Assembly (NCBI GenBank): GCA_018398765.1
Contig: JAHBMJ010001177.1
Location: 1-34,464, forward strand
DNA length: 34,464 nucleotides
Source of the DNA: Chromera velia
Taxonomy: Eukaryota; Sar; Chromeraceae
Direction of reading: 5' to 3'
The notes below the pieces were generated by a model. That model saw only the letters and a program-made list of their open reading frames with translations. It did not search any database and was not told the origin of the DNA. Below are positions 1 to 10,512 of the stretch, one piece after another (positions within the stretch are counted from its first letter, which is position 1; the number at the start of each line of letters is the position of its first letter). A program made the position numbers and the translations under genes.

Positions 1-128
1 CATTCATCCATCCATCCATCCATCCATCCATCCATCCCTTCATCCATCCATCTATCCCTCCAACCATCCATTCATTCAAGCGACATGCATCCACCGAACT
101 GACTGGCTGGCTAGCGCTGGCTGACTGT

Positions 129-159
<31 letters not shown>

Positions 160-340
160 ACTGACTGACTGAGTGGGTGGGTGGGTGGGTGGGTGGGTGA
201 GTGAGTGAGTGAGTGAGTGAGTGAGTGGGTGAGTGAGCAAGCGAGTGAGTGAGTGAGTGGGTGAGTGAGTAAGTGCGTGAGCGCGAGGGAATGAACGAGT
301 GTGGGAATGAATGAAGGTGCCCGCACAATGTCATGCACAT

Positions 341-376
<36 letters not shown>

Positions 377-399
377 ACACACACATACACACACATACA

Positions 400-433
<34 letters not shown>

Positions 434-498
434 GCACATAAACATCTCCACGTGTAGAGAGAGACAGAGAGAAAGAGGGAGAGAAAGAGGGAGAGAAA

Positions 499-538
<40 letters not shown>

Positions 539-540
539 CT
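1..540. repeat. Microsatellite block: CATC, CTGC, GTGA/GTGG, CA and GA runs
   Basis: Consecutive simple repeats fill the start of the window: (CATC)n at about 1-76, (CTGC)n at about 120-160, (GTGA/GTGG)n at about 165-285, (CA)n at about 335-433 and GA-rich DNA at about 455-537. Long open frames here (for example Ser-Leu, His-Thr or Cys-Val runs) arise only from the repeat periods and are not counted as genes. Confidence 0.95.
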
Positions 541-2020
541 ACGAGTCCAATCTTTGCCGTCTCCCTTCCGACTGACCTCTCTACCACAGGATGAAGGCGC
601 TTCTGGTCCCACCTTTGCGTGTTCTGTTACCCCTGCAGCACATCAACACAAGCAAGGCCAGAGGGCTGACGAAAAGTGAGAGATCCCCTGCAAAGGAGGC
701 AACCCGACAGGCCACCCTCCAACTTTTTTTCCGACTTTCCCGCCTCTGACTTTTTTTTTGTATTCTTAAGTACTATCGTGTTTAATCAAGGTCGGAAAAC
801 GAAAGTGCATACTCCCCAAGATGTCTGCCGATCACTTTGACACCCTCTGCCTCACTCCAACTTTGTGACCTACATGACTCTATGCATGACTGTCAGGCGG
901 CTTCTTTACCGTCTCTCTCCGTCTCCTTCTGCACTGACCATTGCCTTCCCAAAGCAGAGTTCCTCAGAACTTGGACTTGTGCATGTACGTGTATCTGCAG
1001 GTATTAAGCACAGACATGGGGAAGCATCAAAGTGTGAAGCGCTGTGGGTGTTAAGAAAGGCTCTAGACAGACGTCCAACAGACTGATTGACTCACCGGCA
1101 AAGCCGCAGTGATCTTCCCTACCGATAAAAAGTAGCTTTGGCGGAGCTACAAACCTCAGCATCCTAATTCTAATAAAAATATTGACATTCTTTCTTTTCT
1201 TTGACCTCTCTGACTGACAGTAGAAATCACAACTAGACTGCCCCAGTGGAAGGGGGAGCAGACATATATATGAGGTATGGGACTGACTCCGGAGGAGTGT
1301 ACAAAAAAGACAAGCTAACTGTAAAATTTATACAAAAATCTAACAAAATATAAAAAAAACACTAACCCACAACGTTAACGTACGCGCGTGCGCCCGTACT
1401 TGAAAACAGACTTCTTTCTTGGGGTGATTGTGATATTGTGGATGGGTCTCGGTCTTGGTTTCGCTCTTGGTAGATTTTCGTCCACCACGGGGCTGTGGCT
1501 ATCTACTGGGATACCTTCTATGCTCTGGGCTTTTTGGTGCATACATGCAAATATGCATGCAGATAAGTACATGCCGACCCTATATATATTGTTCTTTAGT
1601 ATCTCTCTGCATGGTCCTTAATTTGTCGACCCTATATATTGTATGCTTCCGGGGTCCGCTCCGCATAGCTGCATGGTCGTTCCGCAAAAATCGTTCCACA
1701 GTGGTCGTGGGGCTAGCTCTTAGTGCGGCCAGCGCCCTAGGCTGGCTCTTAGAAGCCAGCCTGCCTGGCTTTAATTAAGAGCCAGTCATATCCATGCGCA
1801 TGTACGTACATATACGAAATGAAATTTCCACGTACTTTCGAACATGAAAATGAAATGTCCACAGATTTTTACACAAAAAAAAATATAAATCACCGTCAGA
1901 AGAAGGGAAAACTAAACAGGCAGGTAGCTCTATTAATTAAATCATTCGTTTTTAAGAGCTGGTCTGTTTTATTCAAAAAGACCGCCACGTTTAAAGGAAT
2001 TTCTAGTGTCCATACATAGG
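541..2020. other. Spacer without a recognised gene
   Basis: No coding region could be supported. Positions 1388-1621 hold a short hydrophobic open frame on the plus strand (Gly/Leu/Phe-rich, one or two possible membrane segments), but it has no start context, homolog or convincing splice sites. The block at 1560-1690 repeats a CCGACCCTATATAT-like phrase twice (about 1575 and 1626). Copies of the AAGAGCYAGY motif (either strand) lie at 1708-1790 and near 1950. Confidence 0.5.
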
Positions 2021-2021
2021 T

Positions 2022-2382
2022 ACTTACTCGCTTGTTCACTTCTTCGCTCACTTGTTGAAACAATCACTCGCTCGCTCACTTGTTTACTTCCTTGCTTGCT
2101 CACTCACTGACTCACTCACTTGATCCGTCACTTACTCGCTCACTCACTCATTCACTCACTCACTCGTTGACTCACTTATTCACTCGATCACTCATTCACA
2201 CACTTGATCACTCACTCGCTTACTCGCTGAAGCAATCACTCGCTCGCATACTTACTCACTTGCTCACTCCTTTGCTCACTGACTCGCTCACTTGCTGAAA
2301 CAATCACTCGCTCGCTCGCTTACTCACTTGCTCACTCACTGACTCACTCACTCGCTCACTCACAAATATGCTTACTCACTTA
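2022..2382. repeat. Degenerate (CTCA/CTCG) tetranucleotide array
   Basis: About 360 bp of ACTC/CTCG/TTCA tetramers with interspersed GAAACAAT phrases. The phrase TTGNTGAAACAATCACTCGCTCG recurs near 2052 and 2292, so a higher-order unit of roughly 240 bp may exist. The Ser-Leu-Thr-His reading frame across it is a repeat artefact. Confidence 0.9.
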
Positions 2383-2469
2383 CTTTGGGAGGGAGAGAGA
2401 GAAAGAAAGAAAGAAACGAATGAAGAAAGAAAGATGGGAAGGCAGGAGAGAGGGAAAGATTGAAGACAC

Positions 2470-2665
2470 TGACTCTGCCAAAAGAAGAAACTCCCACGGA
2501 CGCAGAAGAAAAGGGAGGAGAGGATCCAGAAGGGCCTCCCGCGAATCTCGGAGATCGCTTGGGGGCAACAGCTCCTGTCCCACCCCCCCTTCTCCATCTC
2601 CTGTCTCTCTAGCCGCCTCTCCCTCTCCCTTTCCATCCCCTTCTCCACGAGCCGGTCGACTTTCA
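2470..2665. repeat. Dispersed repeat, copy 1 (pairs with 3480-3660)
   Basis: This ~190-bp block aligns with 3480-3660 over its whole length, sharing phrases such as GGGGGCAACAGCTCCTG and AGAAGAAACTCCC. Read on the minus strand, both copies give a similar open peptide with the shared string QELLPPSDLRDSR followed by a Leu/Pro-rich stretch. That is suggestive of an old coding origin, but no family is recognised. Flanked by GAAA-rich and CAGA-rich simple sequence. Confidence 0.6.
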
Positions 2666-2819
2666 AATCCATAGTACAGGAAGACAGACAGAGAAAAAGA
2701 TAATGGGGAAAAGGAGAAGAAGAATAGAAAGGCCCAGACCAGTAGGGACACATACCAGGAGACAGAAATATACTAGGAAATATGTCGTCTTTTCTTCTCT
2801 TTTTTCCCTTCTTTCTAAT

Positions 2820-3400
2820 ACAGACAGATAGTTCGGCAGGCAGGCAGACAGGCAGACAGGCAGATACACAGACAGACTATATCATCTTTTCTTCACTTCT
2901 TTTTTTCCAACAGACAGACAGACAGACTATATGGTTTCTTCTTCTCCTCCCTCTTTTTCTCCATGAACACAACACACAAAACAGACAGACGGAGAGACAG
3001 AATCAGACAGACAGAATCAGATAGACAGAATCAGACAGATAGAATCAAACAGACAGAATCAGATAAACAGAATTAAACAGACAGAATCAGACAGACAGAA
3101 TTAAACAAACAAAACTAGATAAACAGAATCAGACAGACAGAATCAGATAGATAGAATCAGACAGACAGAATCAGACAAACAAAATCAAACAGATAGAATC
3201 AAACAGACAGATTCTGAATTAGACAGACCAAATCAGACAGACAAAATCAGACAGACAGAATCAGACAGACAGAATCAGACAGACAAAATCAGACAGACAG
3301 AATCAGACAGACAGAATCAGACAAACAGAATCAGACAAACAGAATCAGACAGACAGAATCAGACAGACAGATCGACAGACAAACAGACAGACAGACACCT
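2820..3400. repeat. CAGA runs and AGAATCAGAC decamer array
   Basis: (CAGA)n runs at 2820-2870 and 2910-2930 lead into about 400 bp (roughly 2985-3400) of a 10-bp unit close to AGAATCAGAC, with frequent G/A and C/A variants. No coding frame is credible. Confidence 0.9.
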
Positions 3401-3479
3401 AAGCAGACACCCTGCTAAAATAGACACACGCATAGACATACAAGTAAACTTTCAGCCAAACAAGAAATGTGGACAAACT

Positions 3480-3660
3480 GACCCTCCTAGTAGAAGAAAC
3501 TCCCGCGGACGTAGAAGAAGAGGGAGAAGAGGAACTAGAAGGGCCCTCCGCGAATCCCTGAGATCACTGGGGGGCAACAGCTCCTGCCTCCACTTCCCTC
3601 CCTCCGTCTCTTGTCCCTGTAGCTGCCCCTCCGCCCCCCTCTCCACCAGCTGGTCCACGT
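3480..3660. repeat. Dispersed repeat, copy 2 (pairs with 2470-2665)
   Basis: Diverged direct copy of the block at 2470-2665. Its right end stops within a few bases of the foldback element that begins at 3663, so the two may have moved or been captured together, or the foldback may have inserted at its edge. Confidence 0.6.
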
Positions 3661-3662
3661 TT

Positions 3663-4115
3663 GCATGCTAGGGGCGAGTAGGGTGCTTTTTACCCCCCCT
3701 TCTACATAGGAGACCGGCGCTTTTCTGCAAAAAACTCGTTCTCATAATTGGTAAAGAGTTAGAAGCTGAAACTTTATATAAGAAGACGTTGTAACGATAG
3801 AAAAAGAACTATAGAACAGATTTTTTATATTATTTCTAGAAATATAGGCTGCCATATAAATTTTATGAGTTTCATACCGTTTTTCTTACTGTTAAAAACC
3901 GTTAAAAAGTGACCGCAAAATCAAAAAAATTGTATGGCAGCCTATGTTTTTAGAAATAATATAAAAAATTTGTTCTATAGTTCTTTTTTTATTGTTACAA
4001 CCTCTTTTTACACAAAGTTTCAGCTTTTAACTCCTTACCCTTTATGAGAACGAGTTTTTTACGGAAATGCGCCGCTTTAGGGGGACAAAAAGCACCTTAC
4101 TCACCCCCGGCATGC
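3663..4115. mobile_element. 453-bp foldback element with ~220-bp inverted arms
   Basis: The left arm (3663 to about 3888) is matched in reverse complement by the right arm (about 3893-4115) almost end to end. Matching phrases include AACTCGTTCTCATAA, AGAACTATAGAACA and ATAGGCTGCCATA. Both ends are GCATGC followed by a G-rich block and GGTGCTTTTT. The loop is only a few bases and nothing is coded, so this is a MITE or foldback type of non-autonomous element. I see no clear target duplication outside the ends, so its superfamily is unknown. Confidence 0.85.
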
Positions 4116-5190
4116 GTTCCACCCCCGCTTTCTGTCCTTCTTGCATATGCAGACACAAAAAAACAAAACCACAAAACACATTATACTTGACCCGTTTGAT
4201 CTCTAATTCTTTAATATGTCTACCAGCAGTGATTGCATGAGGTTGAGGGGCTGAAGGGTGAATATATGTACGCAACAGACCCAATGGCATGCATGTATGT
4301 ACATCTTTCGTGGAAATCAGTGAACGGTACAGCGACTCACAGTCTGTTTTTTCCGAGCCGCTAGCACATGGTGCAGGAGGGAGTCCTCAAAATTTCTTGG
4401 CATGCGTTGCTCGCTTTTTCCTTCCACCTCGGTTTCACATTTTTCTTCCTCCTCCGTCTCCTTACCGACAGAAAACCTGGGAGGAAACATAGATGCTAAG
4501 AGCCACTCTTCAACATCAAATGGGCAGCAGCACCACTTCCCCTCAAGGCTGGCTCTAAAGAAGGTCTCTCTAGTTATACAAGTACAAGAGACGGGACTTA
4601 AGAGCTAGTCGGTATTAAGAGCTAGCCGTTCCAGGAATTATGTTACAAAGACTGGCTCTTAGTGAGTTGCTCTTAATTAAGAGCCAGTTCAAGAGATGAC
4701 AATCGTAAGAGCCCATCAGTATGATTGAAGTCATGAATCTCTCCATCTCTTTCAGAGTGTGCACTGTAAGAGCTAGTTTCCATGCCTGCTTAAAAGCCAG
4801 GATACATCGTATGCATGCGTATCGATCTATCGATAATTATATATATATACTGAAAAATAACTTCACGAATTTAAAGTGCGTAGCAATTTTAATGCAGCCC
4901 CTTCCGGGGCCAGGGCATATATGTGCATGCGCTCCGCATGCATGCATGCGCGCGAGAAAAGTCGTGCATGCATGCATGGCGCAAAACTAATATAGTTAGC
5001 TATAGCACAAATTCGAGACGTCACTATAGCTCATGCATGGCATGCAGCTTCGCGGTGCCAATGCAGGCTTCAAATCAGACTTTCTTTCACGAACATACCC
5101 ACTTCTTCTGGCACCAGCTCGTCATTCTTTTCCAATCAACAACCACTCTATCCTCCGTGGAAGCTCGCAAGAATCAACGCTGGCCTGGCG
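4116..5190. other. 5' flank of the rhodopsin gene
   Basis: No gene is supported in this kilobase. It contains the AAGAGCYAGY motif cluster (4494-4812), an AT-rich stretch around 4830-4890, and a GCATGCAT-rich block (about 4922-4980 and again near 5030-5045). These alternating purine-pyrimidine palindromes recur elsewhere in the window, so they are a genome-wide feature rather than a private promoter element. Confidence 0.6.
4494..4812. repeat. Cluster of AAGAGCYAGY motifs
   Basis: At least eight near-copies of (T)AAGAGCCAGT / AAGAGCTAGT occur on both strands in about 320 bp, for example near 4598, 4612, 4653, 4670-4690 (palindrome-like CTCTTAATTAAGAGCCAGT) and 4765. A second smaller group lies at 1708-1790. 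They end about 450 bp before the rhodopsin start codon. They could be a decayed short transposon or a regulatory site; the sequence alone does not decide. Confidence 0.55.
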
Positions 5191-5193
5191 ACC

Positions 5194-5200
5194 TATAAAA
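5194..5200 (+). promoter_or_regulatory. Candidate TATA box of the rhodopsin gene
   Basis: TATAAAA lies 61-67 bp upstream of the ATG at 5261, followed by a GC-rich start region. Spacing would give a short 5' leader of about 30-40 nt. Supported only by motif and position. Confidence 0.45.
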
Positions 5201-5260
5201 CGGCTCTCGCGTGCAACACCCTACTCTGAGCTGTCGTGTTGCTGTACAGTTGTCTGCAAA

Positions 5261-7353
5261 ATGAAAAACCGTTTCATCTCGACCGTGCTTCTTTCGGCAG
5301 CCTTTCTGCTGCCTTGCGTCGAAGCCACCCGAGATTTCCTTGCAGAATGTATTGCCAAAGGGGAAATAGAGGGGCTGACCGACATCTCCAGAGGTGTCCG
5401 AATCGCACAGGCAACTCTCTTCTTCCTCGTTGGTCTCTTCTACTGGACGAGATTTCCCGACCCCCATCTGAAAGACGAGCGCCTTGCTGTCTTCAGCCTG
5501 TGCACAAGCCTGAATGGGTACATTATGCTCTTCTCTGCATGTCACAACCTCATCATGCTCTCGCAAGCAGACGACATCATCTACGAAAACTGTTTCCGCC
5601 AGGACGTGGGAAGGTCAGTCAAAGAGTTTCTCCAAAAGCGAGCGAGCCCCGCGTGCATGCACATGTTGGCACAGACATCCAGTCCTAATGATATAACGGT
5701 GTTCCCTCGGTTTTCTGACTTGCAGATTCATCCAGTTCGTCGTGACCTGTCCGCTCCTCTCCTGGCAAGTTGCTCTTCTGGCTCGTGCAAAGAAGCAACG
5801 ACAGATTGAGATGGTCCTGTCTACCTTTCTGCTGCTGCTCCTGGGTATCTGGGTGAATGTGATCCCTGAGTACCAATACCGAATGATGGCGTTCGGACTG
5901 ACCTTCTTCTTCTTTATCCTGCTGGTCATCAACCTGGACTGGGCAGTCAGGGAAACATCGGAGAATCATGAGTCGCTGTTCAAAGGTCAGTCAATTGAGA
6001 AAATTCATGCAACAGGATCGACTCAAGCTGAGATGGAGACAGGCTGTATGGTCTACTTGGTGTATACTTTGTGCTATTTGAGCAAAGCGGAAGTGGGCTG
6101 TGAGTCTTCCTTTTGAAATCCATGTGTATCTTCACTGTTTTGTGCAGTGCAACTTTAATTCTATGAGCCCCTTTTGCAACACAGATCGCTTTTGTTGCAG
6201 TAAGTCGGCATTAATTCTTTCCCAATTGTTGCGTGCAGGAAACTCTCACATGAGGTACATCTGCCTGTGTGTTGTGGTCACCTGGTTTGCCTTCCCCCTT
6301 ACGTGGTTCATCGGGCCGGCAGGCATGGACTTTATCCCCCCCCAAGCAGAAACCATTGTCCTCTCCACCATGGACTTCGTGTCTAAAATTGCTTTCTCAG
6401 GGTTAGTGGATCAATTCAATGTGTTGGCTGGTTGCTTCATTCCTTCCTTCCTCTCTTGAGTGATCTTTGGATTGGCAGACAACTTGGATCGATGCAAATT
6501 TAATTATATAAGCAGGGAGGGTTTCTTCCAGCGTATTTAATTGAATTGACTGGCAGACTGCATCATTGCCTGGAGGAATTCAAAAAAAGAAAAAGATGCT
6601 CTCGTTGTTTTCTCTACACTTCCTTGATACTCAATTTCTCCTCCCCTCCCTCCTTCTCTGTGTATGTGTATGTGTATGCGTATCTGTTTGCGGACACGTG
6701 TGTGGATCTGTTTTTGGTGAAGGCTGTGTCGGCATGTGAGTGAGAGCACACTTTTGTCTACCTTGATTGTGAGTGACGCACACGGCTGACTGGAATGTTT
6801 GTCCTCTGCCCCCGTCTCTCTCTCTGCCTCTATCATCTCACTGCCCTCCTTCAGGTATGTTTACTACATCCGAAAGAAGTGGACTCAGAGCCTCAGACAG
6901 GAGCAGGAGGAGCAGGAGCAAGCCCGGTTGAACGGTACTGCCGAAGACTTTGCCAGGCACAGAAAGCGCAAGATGTCCTTCGTCACAGGCACACCCAGGC
7001 AGGGTGATTTGGCGAAACTGCAGGAAGAGGCCCAAATGGGACGGACACCTTCCTTCTTCCCGACTTCGGGGGGTTCTCCGAAAGAATTGTCCCCTTCGCA
7101 GAAGATGGTCTCACGAATGGTGGCCCCTGCTCCTGCGCATCAAATGGCGGCTCTGCAGACGCCGAGGATTGTGATTGCCAACTGCTTCGATGCGAACTCT
7201 CTGGCTCAAGCAATCGGGGGACGCACAGGGGGGTTCTTCCCCTCACAGCGTGCTGCCACAACAGGTGCGCAGTCTCAGCGTGCCAATCCGAACGGCTTCG
7301 TGCAGATGGGCGCTGATGATTTCCCGGATGAAGGGACAGCAGGGATGGTCTGA
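5261..7353 (+). CDS. Microbial (type I) rhodopsin, four exons, 424 aa
   Basis: A retinal-binding seven-helix membrane photoreceptor. Exons are 5261-5613, 5726-5985, 6239-6401 and 6855-7353; introns of 112, 253 and 453 bp are all GT-AG and keep frame. The start is the first ATG after a TATA box and opens a signal peptide (residues 1-22, MKNRFISTVLLSAAFLL...). Helix 3 reads RFIQFVVTCPLLSWQ (118-132) and aligns with R82-D96 of bacteriorhodopsin. Helix 6 has W220, P224 and W227 in a WFAFPLTWFIG block. Helix 7 has DFVSK, with D250 (=D212) and K254 as the Schiff-base lysine. Odd points: Q121 replaces the proton acceptor D85 and Q132 replaces the donor D96, so outward proton pumping is unlikely. C126 matches the channelrhodopsin DC-pair cysteine, but I see no matching helix-4 Asp. 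The tail (260-424) starts with a basic, Gln/Glu-rich stretch and is otherwise low complexity. Family assignment is strong; transport or sensory role is inference. Confidence 0.93.
5614..5725 (+). other. Rhodopsin intron 1
   Basis: GTCAGTCA donor and a CTTGCAG acceptor, 112 bp. It splits the codon of R118, the residue equivalent to bacteriorhodopsin R82, so correct splicing is needed to rebuild the arginine of helix 3. Confidence 0.88.
5986..6238 (+). other. Rhodopsin intron 2
   Basis: GTCAGTCA donor, identical over eight bases to intron 1, and a GCGTGCAG acceptor, 253 bp. Two earlier AG acceptors (near 6147 and 6200) do not lead to a helix-6 sequence, so the one at 6238 is chosen. Confidence 0.85.
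6402..6854 (+). other. Rhodopsin intron 3
   Basis: GTTAGTGG donor and CTCCTTCAG acceptor, 453 bp, with a T/C-rich stretch before the acceptor and internal TATGTG repeats near 6660-6690. It interrupts helix 7 five codons after the retinal lysine. Confidence 0.85.
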
Positions 7354-9600
7354 TGATAATTGCATGTCAAAGAGATCGACCGGCCAGTGAAGGGAATGAA
7401 GGACAAGGATCGATGTGAGAGGAAAAAGGGGCATGCAGACCGATGCACAGACAGACTGTTAGCAATTTGACCATGCAGGAATGGGGGGGGGTTCGGTTGG
7501 TCGTCCTTCCGGAAGAGTGCGTCTTTTTAGGGCACCAGAGAGAAGAAAGAATTTGATTGGTCAATCAACATTGTCTCAGCAGTCTCAAGGGACATCTAAT
7601 GGATAGTTAGGTTCACTTTTTTCGTCCATCGAACAAGCTGGTGGGTGCTTCCTCCTCTCTGTACATGTTAGATGCGATGAAGGGGTGCGCGCCGGGTCTG
7701 ACAGTAAAACAGGGTCCTTTCCGTCTCTCTCTGTATGTTTAGAGGGAGTCCCACAAAAGAAAGGGGAAAAAAGCAAAAGAACCAAAACTAGAAATGGAAA
7801 GGAACCGAAAGAAGTCAACTCACATCTGAAGAGGAAGAACTCTGGAATGTCGTTGTCAATATCAGGGTAGATAGAGACACACAAACGGACAGAAGGAAAG
7901 AAAGATCAATTGAAGCTGTCAGGTCATCGAGTTACACAGGGGGAAGGGAAGGGGAGCAGACAGGAAGCAAATTCATTCAGATCAATCCAATGAATGAGCG
8001 ACTCTCTGCAACAGGTTCGTTGCTGCATGAAAGAAAGAGAGAAAGAACGGAAACGGAACACCCTTTTTAATTGAAAGCAGAAAGAACAAGCATCGATAGA
8101 AAGAAAGAAAGAAAGGAGGGAGAGTGAGCTCAATCAAGGACGAGACGCAATTGAGGAAAGAAAGTTGGCAGGGACGGATTGAAAGAGGAGCGTGCCGAAT
8201 TTAAAAACAAAAGAAAAAAGAGACAGACATACGGGGCGTGCACCGTTTGTCAGTTGATAGGATTCAGAGAAGGAAGGAAAAGAATGATCGAGAGGCATGC
8301 AGACGTCAGGCTAGACCATGCAATCCTCCAACTTCATTCTCTCCCTGCGAGCTCCTCTCGTTGCGAACGGTGGCATGCCTTAGGTGTCCTGTCCGGCCGT
8401 CGAGCACGCTTAATTCTTCTTTCCCTCGATCCATTCCCTGCTTTTTCTTTCTCTTACTGACTGACTGACTGACTGACTGACTGACTGACTGACTGACCGA
8501 CTCAAAAAGAAGAGCGTGTCCAACTCGATCCATTCGATCCCTGTGTCACAAGGGAGGAAGCCCTATCCTATTAATAGACCATGGTCGTGTTTGCCTGGCT
8601 GGCTGGATGCCTGCCTGCCAGCCTGCCCAGTTCTGTTTGTGTGGAGCCGGCAAGGAATGTGTAGCAGGTCGATTAGAGAATCAAGAACAAGAAACGAAAT
8701 GTTCCTGAATCGCAAGCTGTCAAATTGCTGTTTGTTTGTTTGTTTGTTTGTTTGTCTGCAAAGGAACTGCATCGAATTCTGTCTGTCTGTATGTCGGTCT
8801 TTCTCTCTCTTGCTTTTGCCCTTCCTTCCTTCCTTCCTTCCTTGCTTGTTGTCTTCCTCCTGACTTCCTTGGCTTTTTGAACTTTTTCTTCCTACAATCG
8901 ACGGGGGTGATGGTCACTCACTCACTCACCCAGTTAACATGCAGGAGGGGGGAGCATTTATACTGACACACACACGTGCATGGAAGGATTTGTCCTCCTT
9001 CCACTTTGCTTAGCTGTCTGCCTGCATATCCCGTTACTTCATTCATTCATTCAATCATGATTTGGAATCAGAATTCGGTTTGTTTTCTTTCCTCTGTGCA
9101 GCAGTCAGTCATTCTTTTTATATTTGAAGATCAGTTCTAATGCAGAAGCTGCTCATCGCTGCCGGGATAAGAATTCAATCAGCATAAAAGAGAGACGGTC
9201 TTGATCAGAATCCGTGTTGCTCTCTTCTGTCTTTGTCCGTGCATGCGTGTGTCTCCTTATCTCCTCGCCTCGCTTTCATTTCTTTCTATGACAGTCCCGC
9301 TCAGCCTTCATTGCATGCATCCGATTTGAGCTCTTCCCTCCCTCCACATGGCTGTATGCATGACTATTTATCGAGTTTGTTGCCGTTTTCGAATGAAATG
9401 CAGAGCAATGTCTGTCCAGCAGGGTTTCGTGTGCAGGCCCAATGAAATGAAATGAGTGCGTGCGTGCCTTCAGTGTACACGTGTGCTTGTGCTCTTGCGT
9501 CTGCGTGAATGTTCGGTACGTGTCGATGCACTGCATGTGGGCGTCGTCACCTGCAAGTCCGTGCGTGTGAACGTTCGCATGCGGTCAATAAAGGATTTGA
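7354..9600. other. 3' flank of the rhodopsin gene with simple repeats
   Basis: No further gene is supported. The interval holds GAAA-rich tracts (about 8030-8160), (CTGA)n at 8455-8498, (TTTG)n at about 8730-8757 and (TTCC)n at about 8820-8845. An AATAAA at 9587-9592 could serve as a poly(A) signal, but it is over 2 kb from the rhodopsin stop codon, and this lineage may not use that signal. Confidence 0.5.
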
Positions 9601-10512
9601 CTGCACGCACTCCTTAGATCTCTCCGTCTTCACTTAATTGAATGGCGAAATGAAGCCCTCTGACTGTCTACTCCGTTGCACCAATTCCAATGCAATTCAA
9701 ATTCGCCTAGAATTGCAGATCCACGGCAGTGCACGGCCGGCATGCAGTGCATCCCTGATCAAATTTAATGGTTGATTATTATGAATGGCCGGGGCCATCC
9801 TGGGTCAGACTGCGACAGGAGCTTCAAACCAATCGTGCTCGAAGTAGCGCCTCCACCTAGGCCTCCACGCAGCATTTGTGGGCCATTTCCTCTCTATTAT
9901 TCCAAGCAATTATGCCCCATGTGCATGCTTTGAAGATTCAATACATCCTTAAGTGCCTGGCTGTATCTGACTGATCATAAAAACTAACGGACCACTAGTA
10001 ACGGTCAATGTGTTTATGATATTCTACTAGAGTAACTAGACTCAATGACTAACTCATCGAGACCTAAATTAAATTTATCAAAACAAGTATTATAATTTAA
10101 ATTACAATTCACTTTCCAGGTTTATTTCAGATCTATAGTTTCAGATTCTGTTGTCAGTGCTTTACTAGTAAGTATAGAAATTATGGTTAAGCAGATATAA
10201 TATTTTACTAACAATTAACATGTTCGAAAACATTGTTTTATTTTTTTGCTTTTGTATTAAAAATATTTTCCAGCATTGCATTAGCAGTAGAGCAAAGCTA
10301 GTTATGACTAGTAGCACTCATGTTTCGGGTTTTTCCCATAGTTCACTGCGGGGGGGATGGCTTGTAGCCTAGTACTGTTGTAAGTTTATAGGGAAGACCA
10401 TACCAATCCCACTGCATATGACCCGTATAACTTGAGTGCCAAATTATGGTCCTACGTACAGTCTTTCAATTAAAAGCTAGGCCTTCAACAGAACATCTAT
10501 GGGTCAGAGTGA
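9601..10512. other. AT-rich spacer
   Basis: Base composition shifts to AT-rich after about 9960. No coding frame, RNA gene or clear repeat ends were recognised. A C-rich/G-rich patch (about 10350-10370) breaks an otherwise AT-rich stretch. Confidence 0.4.

Noticed and set aside
111-587. 158-codon minus-strand frame of Ser-Leu, Cys-Val and Thr-His runs
   Set aside because: Produced entirely by CA, GA and GTGA microsatellites.
1388-1621. Hydrophobic 77-codon frame as a membrane protein exon
   Set aside because: No ATG context, splice-site support or family match; part of it is a short internal repeat (GGTCTTGGTTTC-like).
5174-5566. 130-codon minus-strand frame opposite rhodopsin exon 1
   Set aside because: Shadow frame of a strongly supported exon; no signature of its own.
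5261-7353. Calling the gene a channelrhodopsin
   Set aside because: Only the TCP cysteine is shared; the helix-4 Asp and helix-2 Glu residues are not seen, so only a microbial rhodopsin of unknown activity is claimed.
8456-8500. CRISPR-like or regulatory direct repeat
   Set aside because: A plain (CTGA)n microsatellite without spacers.
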